Positions 1 to 8,055 are shown, numbered from the stretch's first letter. The stretch is DNA of 64,000 nucleotides from Moorella sp. E308F (GCF_006538365.1 NZ_BJKN01000001.1:425629-489628), one strand, 5' to 3'. Translations and numbers: made by a program. Notes: generated from the letters alone by a model not told the origin.

Positions 1-180
1 GGTCATTTCTATGGGTTTGGTCGGAAACTCTACTGCCGCCGTATCACCTTGTTTTCCACCTTCATTTTTCGAGCTGTCATTTGCCTGCTTGTCCCCGCCG
101 CAACCAGCCAGGGACAGGGCAAGTACCAGGAGCAGGGACACCAGGACTAGAGCTACACCCTTTAACCTCCAGTTTTTCAT
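1..180 (-). CDS. TctC-type solute-binding lipoprotein, N-terminal part
   Basis: Only the first 60 codons are inside the window; the gene continues past position 1. The start is the ATG at 178-180, preceded by AAGGAGGG. The N-terminus is a lipoprotein signal: MKNWRLKG, a hydrophobic stretch, then the lipobox LAGC with Cys at residue 27, followed by a polar Gly/Asp/Lys/Ser linker. The mature part begins EFPTKPIEMT, typical of the start of TctC/Bug binding proteins of tripartite tricarboxylate transporters. It is probably the extracytoplasmic substrate binder for the sugar-acid-like operon upstream (274-6319). The family call rests on few residues and is moderate; the lipoprotein call is strong. 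Confidence 0.7.
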   Translation of the reverse strand, partial: MKNWRLKGVALVLVSLLLVLALSLAGCGGDKQANDSSKNEGGKQGDTAAVEFPTKPIEMT

Positions 181-206
181 GTTAACCCTCCTTAAAATAA
201 TTTTTA

Positions 207-235
207 TTAATGCAGCGGTTTCCCGCCGGCATTAA
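207..235 (-). terminator. hairpin between zinc dehydrogenase and binding-protein gene
   Basis: On the minus strand TTAATGC pairs with GCATTAA (7 bp) around a GC-rich interior and is followed by an A/T-rich run ending just before the ribosome site of the lipoprotein gene. It may act as a partial terminator or an mRNA-processing hairpin giving different levels of dehydrogenase and binding protein. Confidence 0.4.
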
Positions 236-273
236 CCCCCTGGTAAATACTTGCTATAATTCAAACTAAGGTA

Positions 274-1350
274 TTATGGGTTAATAACTACCTTCATGGC
301 CCCGTCTTTGCGGTTGACGAAGTAGTCCAGGCCCTTGTGGAACTCCTCTAACGGGAAGGCATGGGTCATGATGGGTTTGGCATCAATTTTACCCTGGGCC
401 ATCAGGGACAGGGCGCGCTTGCAGTTCTGGTTGCCTTCACCGCGTACCGTCAAAAGGCTGATCTGGTTTATGACTACATAATCCAGGTTGGCAGTAACCG
501 GTTCTTTGTAGAAGGAAACCAGGACCATGACACCGCCTTTTTTAGTCGACTTGATGCCGTATTCAAAGGCCTGAGAATTGCCACCGCACTCAAAAACCCT
601 TTCGGCACCTTTACCATCGGTGATGGCCATGACTTCGGCAACGGGATCGGCAACCTCGCGGATATTGATGGTATGGGTTGCCCCCAGCTGGCGGCCCTTG
701 GCCAGGCGATCTTCCCGGGTGCCCATGAGGATGATTTTTTCAGCACCTAGAGCACGGGCTCCCTGGACAACGGATAAACCTATGGGACCCGGGCCGATAA
801 CCAGGACTGTATCACCGGCAATATAGCCACCGCTCTTATCAATGGCGTAAAGGGCGCAGCCGGCGGTAGTCACATAGGTTGCCTCGTTAAAAGAAATATT
901 ATCAGGAATTTTATAAACAGAGTTTACGTGCTGGACGGCATACTCGGCAAAACCGCCGTCTACCGTCATTCCGGCGGCCCGGTGGCCTTTATCTAGGCGG
1001 CCGTAGTTTAAACAGGCGGTATACTTGCCGTCAATGCAGTTCTCGCAGCGGCCGCAACCCTTATGGGCCTCAATGGCCACCCGGTCGCCTACCTTGAACT
1101 CGTCCACCGTTTCCCCCACGGCCACTACCGTACCGGCCCACTCATGGCCGAAGGTAAATTCCCCGTAGGGCGGCATCTTGGGCATTCCTTTGGTTATGAT
1201 TTTTACATCGGTACCGCAAATGCCGCAGGCTGCTACACGCACCAGTACTTCCCCCGGCCCGGGCTTGGGTACCGGCTTTTCCACCAGGCGCACGTCATTG
1301 GGACCAAAAAGGACCAGGGCTTTCATTTTCTCGGGGATTTGATATTCCAT
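274..1350 (-). CDS. zinc-dependent medium-chain alcohol/polyol dehydrogenase
   Basis: A 358-aa NAD(P)-dependent dehydrogenase of the sorbitol/threonine dehydrogenase class. The start is the ATG at 1348-1350 with AAAGGAGGT upstream; 26 codons of open frame further upstream are not supported by a ribosome site. Catalytic zinc ligands are Cys45 (GICGTD) and His69-Glu70 (GHEW). The structural zinc lobe has Cys99, 102, 105 and 113. A Rossmann motif (VIGPGPIGL) lies near residue 180. It is the last enzyme of the LacI-led operon. By family it oxidises a secondary alcohol of a polyol or cyclitol; the substrate is not visible. The neighbouring creatininase-like and isomerase-like genes make scyllo-inosose or a similar keto-cyclitol one possibility. 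Confidence 0.85.
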   Translation of the reverse strand: MEYQIPEKMKALVLFGPNDVRLVEKPVPKPGPGEVLVRVAACGICGTDVKIITKGMPKMPPYGEFTFGHEWAGTVVAVGETVDEFKVGDRVAIEAHKGCGRCENCIDGKYTACLNYGRLDKGHRAAGMTVDGGFAEYAVQHVNSVYKIPDNISFNEATYVTTAGCALYAIDKSGGYIAGDTVLVIGPGPIGLSVVQGARALGAEKIILMGTREDRLAKGRQLGATHTINIREVADPVAEVMAITDGKGAERVFECGGNSQAFEYGIKSTKKGGVMVLVSFYKEPVTANLDYVVINQISLLTVRGEGNQNCKRALSLMAQGKIDAKPIMTHAFPLEEFHKGLDYFVNRKDGAMKVVINP

Positions 1351-1400
1351 TTTACTGAATGACCTCCTTTGAACGATTATGCCGGAAATTGTATCTGCTG

Positions 1401-1457
1401 GTGGGGATATCTCCCTCCGACGCTCCACGCCTCATAGGCTCCGGGACATATCCCCAC
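1401..1457. repeat. long imperfect inverted repeat
   Basis: GTGGGGATATCTCCC at 1401-1415 faces GGGACATATCCCCAC at 1443-1457: a 15-bp stem with one mismatch and a 27-nt loop. It lies in the 126-bp gap between the Tm-1-like gene and the dehydrogenase. There is no U-tract, so it is more likely an mRNA-stabilising or processing element, or an old mobile palindrome, than a terminator. Confidence 0.6.
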
Positions 1458-1476
1458 CCTAACGCCTACGCATTTT

Positions 1477-2739
1477 TTAGGGTTCGCTGGCGGCAGAACA
1501 CTGCTTGCCGGCTAGCCATACTTCCATCAGCTGGTGCATAACGGCAGCCGCGCTGGCGGCAAAGACCGGGTCGTTAATATTGGCGTCCAATTTCATTAAC
1601 TTTACCCGGGGCTCCAGGTTGGCCTCCAGGGCCGCCACCAGGGCGGCATCGGCTTCCGGGTCGTGGAGGGGGCCGCCGGCGCGGCCGTTTTCCGACCAGC
1701 CTTTAAGCGGGACCATGACGGCCACCGGCCCGCGAGCGGCATTTAACCTGGCGGCCAGCACTTCACCCACCCTGGTTAATTCTTCTTTAGTAGCCCGGAC
1801 GTTGGTGTTATAAGGGTTATGGTAGTGAGTCGGGCGGCCCCGGTAGGCCGGCGGTATGCTCTCCGCCGGGCCAAAGCAGAAATAATCCAGCCCTCCCAGG
1901 GAAATCACCATGGGTATGCCCTTTTGGCCCGCCGCCTGCAGGCGCGGCCGCATAGGAGTATAGATATCTCCGGCCTCACCAAAGACCTCGGCGAGCAGTT
2001 CATGGGTGGTAAGATCAAGGACTCCTTGAATCACCCCGGCCTCGATTAATTCTTCCATGGCTGAACCGCAGGCCCCGGACGCATGGAAGGCTATTACCTC
2101 ATAACCTAACTCTACCAGTCTCTCCCGGGCGGCTGTGACTACCGCATTGGTATTGCCAAAGGCGGTAGTAGCAATTACCGGCCGATCACTGGCCTTCAGG
2201 GGCTCGCCGTGAGCTGCCATGCCCATGACCGCCCCGGCAGCATTGCTGAGTATGGTACGGCTAACGGTATTGGGCCCTCCCAGAAGATCGGCTACCGAGA
2301 ACATCATGATGATGTCCTTGTACTCAATGTAGGGGCGGATGTTACCGGAAGCCACCGTGGAGACAATCACCTTGGGCAGCCCGATGGGCAAGGCCCGCAT
2401 GGCGATGGCTGCTATGGCCGTGCCCTGGTTGCCGCCGATACCCAGAACGCCGGCCAGTTCGCCCCGACCATAGAGGTCGGTTAACACCCGGGCTGCTCCC
2501 AGCCCCATGGTCTGCATCATGGCATCGCGGCGTAAAGATGGCAGGTCCTTAAATTCTACCCCGCCCAGGCGGCAGATTTCTTCCCGCGGGTAAGTGGCCT
2601 TAAACCCGTGGGGGAGGTAGGTGCTCACATCCAGAACCGGAGCCTGCCAGCCCCGGGAAGTGATGAACTCCTGCAAAAAACGAGTTTCAGCTTCTTTGGT
2701 ATCGACAGTGGCAACAATGGCTATAGCCTTGCGAGGCAC
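1477..2739 (-). CDS. Tm-1-like ATP-binding / UPF0261 family protein
   Basis: 420 aa, starting at the GTG at 2737-2739 with AGGAGG upstream (the ORF opens exactly there). The N-terminus (KAIAIVATVDTKEAETRFL) and the Gly-rich LGIGGNQGTAIAA near residue 103 are typical of the UPF0261/Tm-1 N-terminal nucleotide-binding fold. The C-terminal part resembles the TIM-barrel half of the family, with a DYFCFGP region and the conserved HNPYNTNVR segment. Bacterial members usually sit in operons for uncommon carbohydrates; their reaction is not established here. Its place between the isomerase-like and dehydrogenase genes suggests a catabolic step on a keto acid or phosphorylated intermediate, which is inference only. 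Confidence 0.8.
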   Translation of the reverse strand: MPRKAIAIVATVDTKEAETRFLQEFITSRGWQAPVLDVSTYLPHGFKATYPREEICRLGGVEFKDLPSLRRDAMMQTMGLGAARVLTDLYGRGELAGVLGIGGNQGTAIAAIAMRALPIGLPKVIVSTVASGNIRPYIEYKDIIMMFSVADLLGGPNTVSRTILSNAAGAVMGMAAHGEPLKASDRPVIATTAFGNTNAVVTAARERLVELGYEVIAFHASGACGSAMEELIEAGVIQGVLDLTTHELLAEVFGEAGDIYTPMRPRLQAAGQKGIPMVISLGGLDYFCFGPAESIPPAYRGRPTHYHNPYNTNVRATKEELTRVGEVLAARLNAARGPVAVMVPLKGWSENGRAGGPLHDPEADAALVAALEANLEPRVKLMKLDANINDPVFAASAAAVMHQLMEVWLAGKQCSAASEP

Positions 2740-2760
2740 ACTTTTCTCCTCCTGGTTGCT

Positions 2761-3678
2761 TTAAGCCAGGGCCCAGGCTTCTTTAATGACCCTCTTGGCA
2801 TTGGCCAAAATTAATTCCGATGTCTCGCCGGGAAGCAGGGGGCGCACTTCGGCACTCAAGACGGGCCTCTTTTCCGGTCCGATAAGGCCCATGTCGACCA
2901 GCAGGCGGAAATAAGCGCTGACATCTTTGGTATCGATCTCCCCGTCTTCCACACCAAAACGAGGCTGCAGGTCACCGTACAGGGGATGACGCCGGTCCTT
3001 CATAACGCAGTTGCCGATATGAAAAGCCATTAAATAATCTTTTACCAGGGGCAGGGCTTCCTCGGGCTTTTCCCTAAGCAAGGGGAAGTGGGAGAGGTCC
3101 GCCAGGAGCCCGAATTTAGGATAGCTGGGACGTAGTTCCCTAGCAATATCAAGAGCATCCTTGAAATGGCCAATCAAGGATTCTTTGTCAATGTCCCGAT
3201 CAAAGATCTTTAAGGTAATGGCCGGGTCGCCCATCTCCCTGGCATATTCACAAATCTGGGCCAGGGAGTCAACAAGGAGCTTTTTAGCCTCTTCCCGCCG
3301 TTCCGGGCCGGGGTCTTTACCGGCCGGGATACGCACAGCAACAGCCCCCAAGTCGGAGGCTTCTTTAAGGCAATTGAAAACCTGCTTTACGGCCCGCTTC
3401 CTTTCCCCGGGATCGAAGGAGTTAAGATTTAATTTTTGGGAAAAGATGGCCGGCTGGCAGGCATAACAAACCTCCATGTGGGCGATCTTTAATAAATGCG
3501 CTGCCTCGGTGCGCTGTTTAATGTCCTTGATCCAGCCTACTTCCACCGCAGTAAAGAAGTCGTCTTCAGCAATGCGGCGCAGGGTTTCTACCACCGGTCC
3601 GGTACCGTGTACTACCTCGGGAAAGGCTTTAAAGTGGACGATACCCACCTTCATGAATTCATAAATGGAAGCCCTCAT
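2761..3678 (-). CDS. sugar phosphate isomerase/epimerase-like TIM-barrel protein
   Basis: 305 aa, ATG at 3676-3678 with GGGGAGGT upstream. It has the AP-endonuclease-2/xylose-isomerase-like fold: acidic and histidine positions that normally bind a divalent metal occur as EVGWIKD, MEVCYACQP, LADLSHFP, FHIGNC and LSAEVRP, spaced along the protein as in the family. It probably interconverts keto sugars or sugar acids in the cytoplasm. It lies 21 bp upstream of the Tm-1-like gene in the same operon. Exact substrate unknown; epimerases of this fold act after ring opening in one inositol pathway, matching its company here. Confidence 0.75.
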   Translation of the reverse strand: MRASIYEFMKVGIVHFKAFPEVVHGTGPVVETLRRIAEDDFFTAVEVGWIKDIKQRTEAAHLLKIAHMEVCYACQPAIFSQKLNLNSFDPGERKRAVKQVFNCLKEASDLGAVAVRIPAGKDPGPERREEAKKLLVDSLAQICEYAREMGDPAITLKIFDRDIDKESLIGHFKDALDIARELRPSYPKFGLLADLSHFPLLREKPEEALPLVKDYLMAFHIGNCVMKDRRHPLYGDLQPRFGVEDGEIDTKDVSAYFRLLVDMGLIGPEKRPVLSAEVRPLLPGETSELILANAKRVIKEAWALA

Positions 3679-3759
3679 ACTTAACCTCCCCTTAATTTAC
3701 GCCATTTTCCCCACTCGCCGGAAGTGTAGATTAATTCTGGCTAACTCCTGAAAAAAAAT

Positions 3760-4353
3760 TTATCCTAACTGGGATAACAAAAAGGCAACTTTAGCATTAT
3801 CTTCTAAAACATCTGCCAGGTAAAAAGCATGATGAATATCTTTACCCACTGTAACAAAACCATGGCGCTTGAGGACGGCAGCTTTGAGGGTTGGATCCTC
3901 AAAGGCTTTAATAACCATTTCCGCAAGTTCCACTGACCCCGGCGCGGCATATTCGACAGTGCCTACTTTGTTAAGACCCGCTTCCGCGGCGGCTGTAACC
4001 ACCGGTAGCTCGCCCCTGGCCGTCGCATAAGCCGTAGCAAAAGCCGAATGGCCGTGAACGACGGCCTGTACATCCGGGCGGGCCTTTAAAATACCCAGGT
4101 GAAAGCGGATCTCCTTGGAAGGTTTACCCTCACCTGCCAGGATATTCCCTTCTAAATCAACCAGAATAAAATCCTCGGGTCCCACATCACCAAAGGACTT
4201 ACCGCTGGCTTTTATAAGGACTTGATCCGGGTGTCCCGGGACGCGGGCGCTGGTGTTGCCGCTGGTAGCCGAGGTAAGGCCGCGGGCAAAAATTTGCCTG
4301 CTGACCTCTACCATTTCATGGCGCAACCTGGTAACTGCATCTAAATCGATCAT
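3760..4353 (-). CDS. class II aldolase/adducin family protein
   Basis: 197 aa. The ATG at 4351-4353 is preferred because GGGAGG precedes it; the open frame extends 24 codons further without a ribosome site. Features of L-fuculose-1-phosphate aldolase and L-ribulose-5-phosphate 4-epimerase enzymes are visible: SGNTSARVPG near residue 30, the metal-binding VVHGHSAFATAYA, and the second histidine region KRHGFVTVG near residue 160. The expected reaction is zinc-dependent retro-aldol cleavage or epimerisation of a phosphorylated sugar. No dedicated sugar kinase is visible in this operon, so the phosphorylated substrate may be made elsewhere or the enzyme may use a free sugar acid. Confidence 0.85.
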   Translation of the reverse strand: MIDLDAVTRLRHEMVEVSRQIFARGLTSATSGNTSARVPGHPDQVLIKASGKSFGDVGPEDFILVDLEGNILAGEGKPSKEIRFHLGILKARPDVQAVVHGHSAFATAYATARGELPVVTAAAEAGLNKVGTVEYAAPGSVELAEMVIKAFEDPTLKAAVLKRHGFVTVGKDIHHAFYLADVLEDNAKVAFLLSQLG

Positions 4354-4381
4354 TTTTAGTTTCCTCCCAGCCTTGCTCGCG

Positions 4382-4416
4382 GGTACAAGCCAGGCTTTTA
4401 AAGCCAGGCTTGTACC
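4382..4416. repeat. near-perfect palindrome between creatininase-like and aldolase genes
   Basis: GGTACAAGCC (4382-4391) pairs with GGCTTGTACC (4407-4416). After one A-A mismatch, GGCTTT and AAAGCC extend the pairing. There is no U-tract and it lies between co-directional genes, so an mRNA stabiliser or RNase site is more likely than a terminator. Confidence 0.6.
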
Positions 4417-4441
4417 TTGAGCCAAGGGGTTTACGCAGCTG

Positions 4442-5293
4442 TTATGCTCTCTCGGGGAAATCGCGGTTTTCTACTTTGAAGGGGAACTTCTTGACTTCCT
4501 CAATGAAGGCAGCCAGGTGCTCAGCTTCTTTCTCAAAGAGCTTCAGGCCTTTTTCAGGGGTGCCCCGGAAGGGATTACCAATGGTGGCATGATCGGAGTA
4601 TTCATGGTGTTCCATGGGAACAATGATATTTTCGGAACCCCGGAATTTAACGGTAGGAGTACCGTCGATCTTGGAAAATTCAGGTCCCATCCACCGCGGC
4701 GCGTGGGCACGGTCATTGACCGCCCGGCTCATATCCACCAGCTCAATGTTGTAAGCCATTACCTGCGCCGTTTCCATTTCACCGGCGTGCCAGCCGGGGG
4801 TCTCCTCGGGAGGACCTTCCAGGATACCTTTAACTACCTCGCATTCCCTCTCGGTGGGCGTTTTGTACCAGGCCACAAAGGCGCCGGTATGGTAACGAAG
4901 TTTCCGCAGGAGTTCATCAATGGGTTTGGTATTGGAACCATGGTGGGATACAAAGACAATCTTGTTAGCACCGTGGAAAATCAAGCTGCGAGCAATATCA
5001 TGGAGCACACGACGGAAAGTCTCGGCAGCAAGGGTGATGGTGCCGCAGCCTTCCCCGACTTCGCCCATGTGGTGGGGTGAGTAGCCAAAGGGTAACAGCG
5101 GTGTGTGGGGGACATTGGCCAGTTTAGCGGCCCGCTCGGTTACGGAAATGGTAGTAATGCTGTCCGTTCCCAGGGGTACATGGGCACCGTGCTTTTCACA
5201 GCTGCCGACCGGCACGAGAACGGTGTCGGTTTCCTTGAACCATTCCTGAGCGTCAACGAAGGAACATTCCAAGAGGTTGTGTCGTTTTGCCAT
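4442..5293 (-). CDS. creatininase-family amidohydrolase/hydrolase
   Basis: 283 aa, ATG start with GCAGGAGGT upstream. The metal-site pattern of the creatininase fold is present: SCEKHGAHVPLGTD (Glu33, His35, Asp44), FVSHHGSN near residue 117, and HAGEMETAQ with a further Glu near residue 170. Members include creatinine amidohydrolase, MftE-type peptidases, FAPy deformylase-like enzymes and a hydrolase that opens a diketo-inositol ring in Thermotoga. In this carbohydrate context a ring-opening hydrolase of a cyclic keto compound is more plausible than creatinine use. It is the second gene of the LacI-led operon, 24 bp after the repressor gene. Confidence 0.82.
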   Translation of the reverse strand: MAKRHNLLECSFVDAQEWFKETDTVLVPVGSCEKHGAHVPLGTDSITTISVTERAAKLANVPHTPLLPFGYSPHHMGEVGEGCGTITLAAETFRRVLHDIARSLIFHGANKIVFVSHHGSNTKPIDELLRKLRYHTGAFVAWYKTPTERECEVVKGILEGPPEETPGWHAGEMETAQVMAYNIELVDMSRAVNDRAHAPRWMGPEFSKIDGTPTVKFRGSENIIVPMEHHEYSDHATIGNPFRGTPEKGLKLFEKEAEHLAAFIEEVKKFPFKVENRDFPERA

Positions 5294-5317
5294 TTCAGCA
5301 AACCTCCTGCCAATTAT

Positions 5318-6319
5318 TTATTTTAATATAGAAGATTCCCTGACCTCGAGGTGGGTTGCCAGGAAGGTAACCGGCGGCACCTTCCGGCCGGCAAGGAGCT
5401 CGGCCAGTACCCTCATAGCAGTCACCCCCAGGTCATAGACCGGAACAGCTACAGTAGATAAAGTTGGAGTAATGAACGAGGCGAGGGGAATGTTATCGAA
5501 GCCAACGACGGCAACATCTTCTGGTACCTTAAGGCCCCTTTCCTGCAGGGCTTTGATTGCGCCTATGGCCATAAGATCGTTATGGGCAAAAATTGCGGTT
5601 ATCTTCCCCGGGCCGCGCAATGGCAGACGACCAACGGCTTGATAACCGCTGCTAAACTCAAAGTCACCTTCCACGATCCAGCCGGATTCTATATCTACCC
5701 CTTCAGCCTCTATGGCACGGCGGTAACCCTCCAGGCGGTCCCTAGCTGTAGTCGAAACGGCAGGGCCGGTCACCGTGGCAATCCGCCGGTGGCCAAGATG
5801 CAGCAAATGCTCAACAGCTTCCTGGGCGGCCCGCACATTATCCACCTGCACTGCCGGGAGATTGGCTTTATGACGCCCAATGACCACCGTCGCCACCGAG
5901 CCCTGTTCAAAAAAGTGTTCCCGGCTGGCATCCTCTACAGCACCCCCGCCGGTAAAGATCACCCCGTCCACCCGTTTTTCCCGTAAAACACGGAGATATT
6001 CTTTCGTACGTTCCCGGGAACGGTCGGTATTGCACAGGATAACTGTATAGCCCTTTTCATGGGCTACATCCTCTACCCCCCGGACAATGCCCGGGTAATA
6101 AGGGTTGGCAATATCCGGAAGGATCAGACCGATGGTTTTTGTTTCATGCAGCTGGAGGCTGCGGGCCATGGCGTTGGGGTAAAAGCCAAGTTCTTTAATA
6201 GCTGCCAGGACGCGCTCCCTCGTCTCGGGGCTGATAGGATGCTGACTGTTGTTAAGAACACGAGAAACGGTAGTAACAGAAACCCCGGCATGCCTTGCCA
6301 CATCTTTTATGGTTACCAT
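5318..6319 (-). CDS. LacI-family transcriptional repressor
   Basis: 333 aa. The ATG at 6317-6319 is chosen because GAGAGGGG lies 9 nt upstream; an in-frame GTG at 6328 would overlap that site. The LacI headpiece is at residues 2-22 ([23 protein letters not shown]), with a hinge containing [10 protein letters not shown] periplasmic-binding-protein-like effector domain follows ([37 protein letters not shown]). It is the first gene of the operon and is preceded by a strong promoter and three matching operators, so it very likely represses its own operon until a sugar or sugar-acid inducer binds. Confidence 0.93.
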   Translation of the reverse strand: MVTIKDVARHAGVSVTTVSRVLNNSQHPISPETRERVLAAIKELGFYPNAMARSLQLHETKTIGLILPDIANPYYPGIVRGVEDVAHEKGYTVILCNTDRSRERTKEYLRVLREKRVDGVIFTGGGAVEDASREHFFEQGSVATVVIGRHKANLPAVQVDNVRAAQEAVEHLLHLGHRRIATVTGPAVSTTARDRLEGYRRAIEAEGVDIESGWIVEGDFEFSSGYQAVGRLPLRGPGKITAIFAHNDLMAIGAIKALQERGLKVPEDVAVVGFDNIPLASFITPTLSTVAVPVYDLGVTAMRVLAELLAGRKVPPVTFLATHLEVRESSILK

Positions 6320-6335
6320 GGCTTTCACCCCTCTC

Positions 6336-6349
6336 GGAAAACGTTTTCC
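6336..6349. promoter_or_regulatory. LacI-type operator O1
   Basis: GGAAAACGTTTTCC is a perfect 14-bp palindrome with the AACGTT core expected of LacI/GalR operators. It covers about +3 to +16 of the predicted transcript, where a bound repressor would block initiation. Confidence 0.85.
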
Positions 6350-6358
6350 TTGGTTATA

Positions 6359-6387
6359 AATTTAACATGGTTTAGCCCCTGTGTCAA
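6359..6387 (-). promoter_or_regulatory. sigma-A promoter of the LacI-led operon
   Basis: On the minus strand a perfect -35 TTGACA (6382-6387) and -10 TAAATT (6359-6364) are separated by 17 bp. Transcription would start near 6352, about 33 nt before the repressor ATG. Confidence 0.8.
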
Positions 6388-6419
6388 TAAGTAATTTTAA
6401 ATCGTGAATATTTTCTTAT

Positions 6420-6465
6420 GGTAAACGTTTCCCACTGGCATTCTATGTTATGGTAAACGTTTTCT
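6420..6465. promoter_or_regulatory. upstream LacI-type operators O2 and O3
   Basis: GGTAAACGTTTCCC (6420-6433) and GGTAAACGTTTTCT (6452-6465) share the AAACGTTT core of O1. Their centres lie 84 and 116 bp from that of O1, close to whole helical turns, suiting repression through DNA looping. The rest of the 6320-6719 gap holds the promoter, the GntR terminator and no visible gene. Confidence 0.75.
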
Positions 6466-6620
6466 TTTTTGTTTTTTCACTCCCCTTCATGGAAAGCCAT
6501 GAAAAATACGGCAATACTTTTGCCATAATCTCCTATCATAGTAACAAAACTGCTATTCATACGCCTCTTATATACGAGGGCGGAAATTGAGACTTAAAAT
6601 ATCCGGATTTTCTTCCCAAA

Positions 6621-6663
6621 AATAAAAACTCCCCGCAGGGTAACTCAAAACTACGGGGAGTTT
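6621..6663 (-). terminator. intrinsic terminator of the GntR-family gene
   Basis: On the minus strand AAACTCCCCG (from 6654-6663) pairs with CGGGGAGTTT (from 6626-6635), followed by TTATTTTT. It lies about 60 nt past the stop codon of the regulator. Confidence 0.85.
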
Positions 6664-6719
6664 CAGGCGAACAATATCCCTTACAGATTTACTGGCAAAG
6701 ACCGTCAGGACAAGACCTC

Positions 6720-7415
6720 CTATTTCAACTGCCGGGCCACAAAGCGCAGGTGTTTGCCCATTGCTCGACGTGCCGATTCCGCGGCCCCGGAAATAATGGC
6801 TTGGGCAATTTCATTGTGCTGTTCAAAAAGCACACAAGCGTTCTCCGGATCAGAGTAAAGACGGTTTCTTTTATTGGCCAGGGTCTGAGCAATGGTATCA
6901 GCAATAGTGTACATCAAACGGGAAAGGATGGGATTATGGGACATACCGGCTATGGTTAAATGAAATTTGACATCCGTGTCTTCCTGGAGAAATCCCCGGG
7001 CTAGTTCGTTGCTCATCTGCTGGATTATCTCTACCAACTTTTCTTTTTCCTCGGTCGTAGCCCGCTGCGCCGCCAGGTAAACTATCTCCCGTTCCAGTAT
7101 CTGCCTGGCTTCCAGTAAATATACGGCCTGTTGTTCTTCTAGCAGCAGGGCCATGACCAGGGGCTGGACAATATCGCAGTTCTGCACCTTGCGGACAAAA
7201 GTACCTTCACCGGGTTTTACCTCCAGCACGCCCATAGTAGTCAGGGCGCGAATGGCCTCCCGGACAGATGCCCGGCTAACGCCCAGTTTCTCCGACAGCT
7301 CCCGTTCCGAGTAAAAGCGTTCCCCAGGCATCAGCTTGCCTTCACTGAGGGATTTTTTTACCTGCTCGACGATTTCTTCATAAATCTTTTTCGTTTTGAT
7401 AGGCTGCAGATCCAT
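6720..7415 (-). CDS. FadR/GntR-family regulator with FCD domain
   Basis: 231 aa. Winged helix-turn-helix at residues 8-75 (MPGERFYSERELSEKLGVSRASVREAIRALTTMG is split by the recognition helix; then KPGEGTFVRK), followed by an all-helical FCD ligand domain with the usual Asp/His metal positions (DTDVKFHLTIA, HNPILSRLMY, QHNEIAQAI). A GAGGT ribosome site precedes the ATG. Such proteins sense small organic acids. It has its own terminator, so it is monocistronic; its targets are not visible but could include the neighbouring catabolic operon. Confidence 0.9.
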   Translation of the reverse strand: MDLQPIKTKKIYEEIVEQVKKSLSEGKLMPGERFYSERELSEKLGVSRASVREAIRALTTMGVLEVKPGEGTFVRKVQNCDIVQPLVMALLLEEQQAVYLLEARQILEREIVYLAAQRATTEEKEKLVEIIQQMSNELARGFLQEDTDVKFHLTIAGMSHNPILSRLMYTIADTIAQTLANKRNRLYSDPENACVLFEQHNEIAQAIISGAAESARRAMGKHLRFVARQLK

Positions 7416-7479
7416 CGGCCTTACCTCGAGGTTCTTTTTAGATTATTATTGCATTATTTCGGGCCGATGGCAATCGGTT

Positions 7480-7795
7480 ATTTTCCCCGAACATCTGCGC
7501 CGGGCTCTGGAAGCGCTCCTGGATATTGGCCGACATATTATAGCTAAAAAAGGATTGGGACGGCCGGAAGATTATAAAAGCATCATTATCTTGTTGGGAA
7601 AAAAACGGTGTGATCCTCATGGGATTTATGCTAAAGTTCCAAGGCATGGCTGCCTATCGTAATCGCCTGGTGCACGGTTATGCCGATATTACTGCTGAAG
7701 AAATCTATAATCTCCTTGAAAGATAAGCTGGGTGATTTTGCGGAATTTGTGAACCACATACTTGACTACCTGAACAAAGATAACGTAGTTCAGAA
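7480..7795 (+). pseudogene. HepT-like (DUF86) toxin remnant, frameshifted
   Basis: The forward strand carries pieces of a HepT ribonuclease in more than one frame. RRALEALLDIGRHIIAK and GLGRPEDYKSIIILLGK are in one frame. After a run of seven A residues near 7600, NGVILMGFMLKFQG and the diagnostic YRNRLVHGYADI (RNx4H motif) continue in another frame. A second shift near 7726 leads to KLGDFAEFVNHILDYLNK. The N-terminal part is missing and no partner nucleotidyltransferase is present. This is a decayed toxin gene; one slip is at a homopolymer and could be a sequencing artefact, but the second is not. Confidence 0.75.
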
Positions 7796-7806
7796 AGGTG
7801 GGATCG

Positions 7807-8055
7807 ATGATGACGCCAAAGATTGCTTCCGAACTCCATCCCCAGGCAATTAATTGGGAAACTTACAAAGAAGTATTCCCTGAGAAAATGTAGTTAATTG
7901 GAGGCTTCCTTTGTGGCGGTCCCTCAGATCATGATGCCAGGGAGAAACTTTTATGGGCACTCTTGATTAATGTTGGCCTGGAGCGAGTGGTAAAGCTGGC
8001 GCCAAAGGAAAAATGGGAAGCAGTCCTACGGGAGATGACCCGTCATGCCTGGTAG
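7807..8055 (+). pseudogene. small conserved-looking gene interrupted by an in-frame TAG
   Basis: A single reading frame runs from ATG at 7807 (AAAGGTGGG ribosome site) to TAG at 8053-8055, broken only by a TAG at 7891-7893. It reads MMTPKIASELHPQAINW to PEKM, stop, then LIGGFLCGGPSDHDA through EKLLWALLINVG to REMTRHAW. Both halves have normal coding character, so this is one 82-codon gene with a nonsense codon. No family is recognised. It follows the decayed HepT remnant and is probably dead; translational read-through is an alternative. Nothing else is seen in 7416-8165. Confidence 0.6.

Noticed and set aside
6420..6465. CcpA-type cre sites
   Set aside because: The motifs fit the cre consensus poorly at the flanking positions and match O1 in front of the LacI-type gene better, so they are called LacI-family operators.
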